A DNA stretch of 63,933 nucleotides from DASPOJ01 sp049790315 (GTDB taxonomy: Bacteria; Acidobacteriota; Terriglobia; Acidiferrales; UBA7541), in the NCBI GenBank assembly GCA_049790315.1, contig JBAQYV010000150.1, forward strand, positions 1 through 63,933, given 5' to 3'. Both the position numbers and the translations under genes were made by a program. Position 1 is the stretch's first letter. Every line of letters starts with the position of its first letter. The notes under the pieces are model-generated. The model worked only from the letters and a program-made list of their open reading frames with translations, made no database searches and had not been told where the DNA came from. Of the stretch, positions 60,611-63,933 are shown in pieces.

Positions 60611-61435
60611 TCAACGCTTCGGCAAGCTCAATAGCTCGACGCGCGCGGTGCCGATCGGAACGTCGGCCTGGATCAACAGCGGCGTGCGCGCGGCATCTTT
60701 TCCGAGCCACAAATGGAAGCGCGTATCCTGCCGCAACTTTCCGTTTTCATAAACGTCAACGGCGATTCGCGTGGCCGGCAGATGTCCTGCGGGAACTTGA
60801 ACCGTGTCGTTGACGGCTTCCACACGCGCATGAACGTCGTAAAGATTGCGACCATCGAAAACCGGCGCGTTCAATTGCGGCGTGTGCTGCCAATCGACGG
60901 CGCGAAGGGCGTACACAAAACCGACGGCGTCGCGCGTCCCCGGAAGAACGCGCACCGCGGATGCGCCGGCCGGGGCTGGCTCTCCAGCGCTCGACATTCG
61001 ATACACGAAACTCTGCGTGGTGGTCAGCTCATGCAGGTATTGCTCGTACTGCAAGCTCGATAGCTGCACGGCATCCGTATAGGAATCGAATTGGTCGCTA
61101 AGCGGATACACCGTGCCCATCGTATTGATGGTGCGCGCCACCAGACGAAAGTGCCACGCGGAGTGGCCGAAGAAATTCCGCTTTTCGACCACCGAAAATT
61201 CGAGCGTCGCGGCGTGAACGTGATAGGAAGACCACAGGAGTTGGTACTCGAGCTTTTCGCCGGCAGCGAAAGGAACCACGGCATCCGGCTTCGCAGGAAT
61301 CGCGGGGATGGGCTTAGCTTTCGTGTTCGTTTGTCGCGGATGAGATTGTTGGCGGGCCGCGGGACTTTGCATCTGCGCGGACAACACGAAAGTCGCGAGC
61401 AGCAACGGCGAAACGATGAGCGATTTCCGAAGCAT
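60611..61435 (-). CDS. DUF3108 exported protein
   Basis: Exported protein of 274 residues. ATG 61435 starts a signal peptide (KSLIVSPLLLATFVLSAQ). The body matches DUF3108 proteins: FAAGEKLEYQLLWSSYHVHAATLEF, WHFRLVARTINTMGTVYPLSDQFDSYTD, VGFVYALRAVDW and VDVYENGKLRQDTRFHLWLGKD, ending in VPIGTARVELLSLP. DUF3108 proteins are periplasmic and widespread in proteobacteria and acidobacteria, and their function is not settled. The same frame stays open to 62824 but that extension lies opposite the epimerase gene and was rejected. The ribosome site is weak. Confidence 0.83.
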   Translation of the reverse strand: MLRKSLIVSPLLLATFVLSAQMQSPAARQQSHPRQTNTKAKPIPAIPAKPDAVVPFAAGEKLEYQLLWSSYHVHAATLEFSVVEKRNFFGHSAWHFRLVARTINTMGTVYPLSDQFDSYTDAVQLSSLQYEQYLHELTTTQSFVYRMSSAGEPAPAGASAVRVLPGTRDAVGFVYALRAVDWQHTPQLNAPVFDGRNLYDVHARVEAVNDTVQVPAGHLPATRIAVDVYENGKLRQDTRFHLWLGKDAARTPLLIQADVPIGTARVELLSLPKR

Positions 61436-61627
61436 TCGGTTAGCAGGCACGAAAGTTTTCAACTCCGCGGCGCCGTATGCTGAACACGCGCCCGGCACGC
61501 GCGAGCGACGAACCATGGCCGCGCTATACTCAAGCGTATCAGAACGCGGTGCCGCGCCTCTCACTCGATCGTCGAACGGCGTGCGTGAGATGAACCGCCT
61601 ACCGTGCAGGAAATGAGGACTCGCTCG

Positions 61628-62560
61628 ATGCGCTGCGTGGTTACCGGTGGGACGGGCTTCATCGGCTCGCACACGGTGCGGGAATTGATTCGCCGCGGGC
61701 ACAGCGTCGCCGTGCTCGACGATTTTTCCTCCGGGCACGAAGAAAATCTCAGAAATATCGAAGGACCGATTGAAGTGCGCCGGGGTAGCATCGCGGATTT
61801 GGACGCGGTGCGCGAAGCGTGCCGCGGCGCGAACTGGGTGATACATCTTGCGGGACAAGTTTCCGTACCGCGCTCTGTGAAAGATCCCATTGAGACGAAT
61901 CAAATCAATGTCGGTGGCGCGTTGAATGTGCTGGTGGCCGCGCGCGATGCCGGTGCAAAACGTGTGATTCTGGCCAGCTCGTGTTCTGTGTACGGCGAAT
62001 CGCCGGAGCTGCCGAAATCCGAATCGATGTCGCCGGCTCCGATCTCCCCACACGGCGTATCGAAATGGACGAGCGAACTTTATGGCCAGGTGTTCACGCG
62101 CACATATGGACTTGAAACCGTGTCGCTGCGTTATTTCAATGTGTTCGGGCCGCGGCAGGATCCGGCGTCGCCATACTCCGGGGTGCTTTCGCTGTTTTGC
62201 ACGGCGCTGCGCGACGGTATGCCCGCAATCGTGTACGGCGACGGGGAGCAAACACGCGATTTCACATACATCGAGAACGTTGTGCAGGCGACGATGCTGG
62301 CGTGCGAATCGCCGCACGCTCCCGGCTTGGTTTTCAATGTCGGCACGGGCAATCGGTACACGCTGAATCACACGCTTAGATTGTTGGAGAAAGTTTCGGG
62401 ACGTCCGGCTCGTGCGCAGCACGCGCCGCCGCGAGCGGGCGATGTTCGCGATTCGCAGGCGGATATTGCGCTGGCGCGGCGGAAGCTTGGCTACGAGCCG
62501 AGTGTTGACCTGGAAGAGGGGCTGAGGCGCACCTGGGAGTGGTTTGTAGGGCAGGGGTAG
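61628..62560 (+). CDS. NAD-dependent epimerase/dehydratase family protein (SDR)
   Basis: Extended SDR protein of 310 residues with the NAD-binding motif TGGTGFIGSHT (residues 6-16) and family blocks DDFSSGHEENL, WVIHLAGQVSVPRS, ASSCSVYGE, RYFNVFGPRQDP, DGEQTRDFTYIENVV and the final EPSVDLEEGLRRTWEWF. This resembles UDP-glucose 4-epimerase and dTDP-glucose 4,6-dehydratase relatives. The catalytic Tyr of the YxxxK motif is replaced: SPHGVSK has His142 instead of Tyr, with Lys146 in place. Start ATG 61628 has GAGGA eight bases upstream. It is likely to provide a nucleotide sugar for the polysaccharide, if active. Confidence 0.88.
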   Translation: MRCVVTGGTGFIGSHTVRELIRRGHSVAVLDDFSSGHEENLRNIEGPIEVRRGSIADLDAVREACRGANWVIHLAGQVSVPRSVKDPIETNQINVGGALNVLVAARDAGAKRVILASSCSVYGESPELPKSESMSPAPISPHGVSKWTSELYGQVFTRTYGLETVSLRYFNVFGPRQDPASPYSGVLSLFCTALRDGMPAIVYGDGEQTRDFTYIENVVQATMLACESPHAPGLVFNVGTGNRYTLNHTLRLLEKVSGRPARAQHAPPRAGDVRDSQADIALARRKLGYEPSVDLEEGLRRTWEWFVGQG

Positions 62561-62935
62561 TACACCCCCGGTACCCTTTTGCGAACTTGCAGAACATAAA
62601 GGACTTACAGAAAAAGAGTGCGGATGAGTATGAAAAGATTGGTAGTTAAAAGTTCCTGTATTCAATGAGTTGCGCACTCTTTGGTCAATATATTGAAAAT
62701 AAATGAGTTGCGGAGGCGTTTTTCCCCTCCGAAATTCACACTCGGAGTACGGCGGACGACGGTTCGGGGCGGGGCTAAGGATTAATTCGAATTGAGGATT
62801 GGGGGACATGCCGAACGATAGCACATGTAAATACTAGTGTCAAGTACTTCTTGAGTATTCGAATTGATATCCACAGGGCGGCGGGAATGGGGTGTTGCCA
62901 TACGTCAACCGAGAGATTGGCGCTGGCGGGGGAAG
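62561..62935. repeat. AT-rich intergenic stretch with long inverted and direct repeats
   Basis: A 10-bp inverted repeat AAAGAGTGCG / CGCACTCTTT has its arms at 62613-62622 and 62673-62682, around a 50-base loop. A direct repeat AATGAGTTGCG occurs at 62664-62674 and 62702-62712. The stretch 62580-62720 is distinctly lower in GC than the genes. No gene is supported. It may be a relic of an inserted element or a regulatory region. Confidence 0.45.
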
Positions 62936-63080
62936 GCGGAGAAAGATGGAGGTCTGAAGGCCTCCGCTACATAAATCAAAGGCGCAAACATACTGCGGCG
63001 GGCGGGCGAAAGCGGAGAAAGATGGAGGCCTGAAGGCCTCCGCTACATAAATCAAAGGCGCAAACATACTGGGGCGGGCG
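62936..63080. repeat. Tandem repeat of a palindromic REP-like unit, copies 2 and 3
   Basis: Two copies with a 76-base period (62936-63004 and 63012-63080). Each begins GCGGAGAAAGATGGAGG, contains the palindrome GGAGGCCTGAAGGCCTCC (one base changed to T in the first copy), then GCTACATAAATCAAAGGCG and CAAACATACTG, and ends GGCGGGCG. The short suffix GCTACAT also follows the distant copy at 34531. Open frames across it are products of the repetition and are not genes. The 182 bases from 63081 to 63262 hold nothing else that I can support. Confidence 0.85.
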
Positions 63081-63262
63081 CGTACCGAGCAGCGCTCGCA
63101 CGGAAAGAAGCCGGCGGTACCAACGAAGGCAACGGCGCAGCGCGCCGTGATCGGTTAGCACCAGCTCGCCGAAACGCTTGCGGAGGGCCACGAAGCGCAC
63201 GAGACCGCACCACAGAGGCAAAAGCCGCACCCTCAAAGCTGAAGGACGCGGCACTCCCAACT

Positions 63263-63933
63263 CTACGGCGTCTTCAAATGTGCGGGCAGGTCGGCGAGAG
63301 TATCCAAGAGAATGTCGGGCGGAAACGCTGCTAACGTTTCGGTGCCGAAACCGTAGGTTACGCCGCAGGCCCAGGCGCCGGCATTGCGCGCGGTTTTCAC
63401 GTCTACATCGGAATCGCCTACCATCATGGACTGACCTGGCTCGACGCCGAAGGTGGTGAGGATCGCGCGCATGCCGAAGGGGTCGGGCTTTTTCGTTTCA
63501 AAACTATTGCCACCGTGAATCTCTCGAAAATATTTCGCGATGCCCAGGCCTTCGACGATTTCGCGGCTGAAGCGCCAGGGCTTGTTGGTGAGCACGGCCA
63601 TCGGGTGGCTCGAAAGGGCTTCGAGACACTCAAGCACGCCGGGATAAAGGATGGTGTTGTCGAGCATGTGCGCGCGGTAGTACGCGAGGAAAAAATCGTG
63701 CGCGTGCGTGACTTCGTCCTGCGTGACTCCGTCGCCCATTACTCGCTCGACCAAGCGCAGTGCGCCCTGTCCGACGTAGCCGAAGATGCGCTCGTGCGGC
63801 AACTCCGCGCGGCCCGCCGCGACCAGCGTGGCGTTCACGGCGAGCGCGAGATCGAGTTTGGAATCGATCAGCGTGCCATCAAGATCGAACACCAGCGCGC
63901 GAACTTGCGCGAACGAGCCTGCGCTTGCGGGCA
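63263..63933 (-). CDS. gph: HAD phosphatase, phosphoglycolate phosphatase-like (5' end at window edge)
   Basis: HAD-superfamily hydrolase of at least 223 residues, open to the window edge on its 5' side. Motif I is VFDLDGTLID (nucleophile Asp), motif II is AVLTNKPW, motif III Lys is in FETKKPDPF, and motif IV is MMVGDSDVDVKTA. A cap domain lies between (YVGQGALRLVERVM, HDFFLAYYRAH). The order and blocks fit phosphoglycolate phosphatase, which removes phosphate from 2-phosphoglycolate. A GTG at 63892 directly before FDLDGT is unlikely to be the true start because residues preceding it (FAQVRAL) are also family-like, so the real start is probably upstream, near or outside the window end. Confidence 0.82.
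   Translation of the reverse strand, partial: PASAGSFAQVRALVFDLDGTLIDSKLDLALAVNATLVAAGRAELPHERIFGYVGQGALRLVERVMGDGVTQDEVTHAHDFFLAYYRAHMLDNTILYPGVLECLEALSSHPMAVLTNKPWRFSREIVEGLGIAKYFREIHGGNSFETKKPDPFGMRAILTTFGVEPGQSMMVGDSDVDVKTARNAGAWACGVTYGFGTETLAAFPPDILLDTLADLPAHLKTP

Noticed and set aside
60611..62824. A single leftward frame of 737 residues
   Set aside because: Only its last 274 residues look like a protein (DUF3108 with a signal peptide at 61435). The rest lies opposite the well-supported epimerase gene and is a by-product of high GC.
62840..63260. Leftward frames across the tandem repeat
   Set aside because: Their internal duplication comes from the 76-base DNA repeat and they have no ribosome site.

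Overview
The window looks like chromosomal DNA of a soil or sediment member of the Acidobacteriota. This rests on gene families rather than on a phylogenetic marker. An Oar-type TonB-dependent receptor is followed, with a 4-base overlap, by a protein of the 'VWFA-related Acidobacterial domain' type. The DNA is GC-rich, genes are dense and often overlap by ATGA, and the window carries many two-component systems, NtrC-type regulators and multiheme cytochromes. The left edge cuts the TonB receptor and the right edge cuts a HAD phosphatase. No CRISPR array, integrase, transposase or rRNA was seen; there is one tRNA (Glu, CTC).

Layout. 1-7.9 kb: surface and secreted functions (TonB receptor, VWA protein, GH5-like glycosidase, di-heme DUF1111 protein). 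7.9-13.8 kb: a leftward four-gene operon of an unrecognised exported protein, a peptide-type substrate-binding protein, an NtrY-like kinase and an NtrX-like sigma-54 regulator. 13.8-15.9 kb: a nested hairpin element, two very small membrane-protein genes and an M50 site-2 protease with CBS domains.

16-33 kb is the most unusual part, a redox cluster. It holds a pentaheme c554-type cytochrome and a NuoE-NuoF fusion. Next comes a protein joining NuoG/HoxU-like iron-sulfur domains, two cyclic-nucleotide-binding domains and a ferredoxin module. A di-heme-type cytochrome b and an anchored decaheme cytochrome follow. Convergent to these are an outer-membrane beta-barrel and a second decaheme cytochrome with an LVIVD propeller. 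A lipoprotein with two GlcG/HbpS domains and a transhydrogenase-like flavoprotein lie next door. The gene order suggests an NAD(H)-coupled chain through the inner membrane, the periplasm and possibly the outer membrane. Its direction and terminal partner cannot be read from sequence.

33-44 kb: housekeeping and stress genes (moaA, a GNAT gene fused to an inverted relic of an ATP-grasp gene, DUF1328 and DUF3185 proteins, ECF sigma factor, ferritin-like protein, STAS protein, RRM protein, rpoD, cold-shock protein, lipase-like hydrolase, tRNA-Glu). 44-62.6 kb: an exopolysaccharide and c-di-GMP region with a GGDEF-PilZ cyclase, four further PilZ proteins, a kinase/NtrC pair, two receiver-less AAA+ regulators, a LuxR-type regulator, two GT2 glycosyltransferases, a Wza-like export protein, an outer-membrane barrel, a UDP-sugar dehydrogenase and an epimerase-like SDR. 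Three candidate sigma-54 promoters lie in front of genes of this region. The last 1.3 kb holds inverted and tandem repeats and the truncated phosphatase gene.
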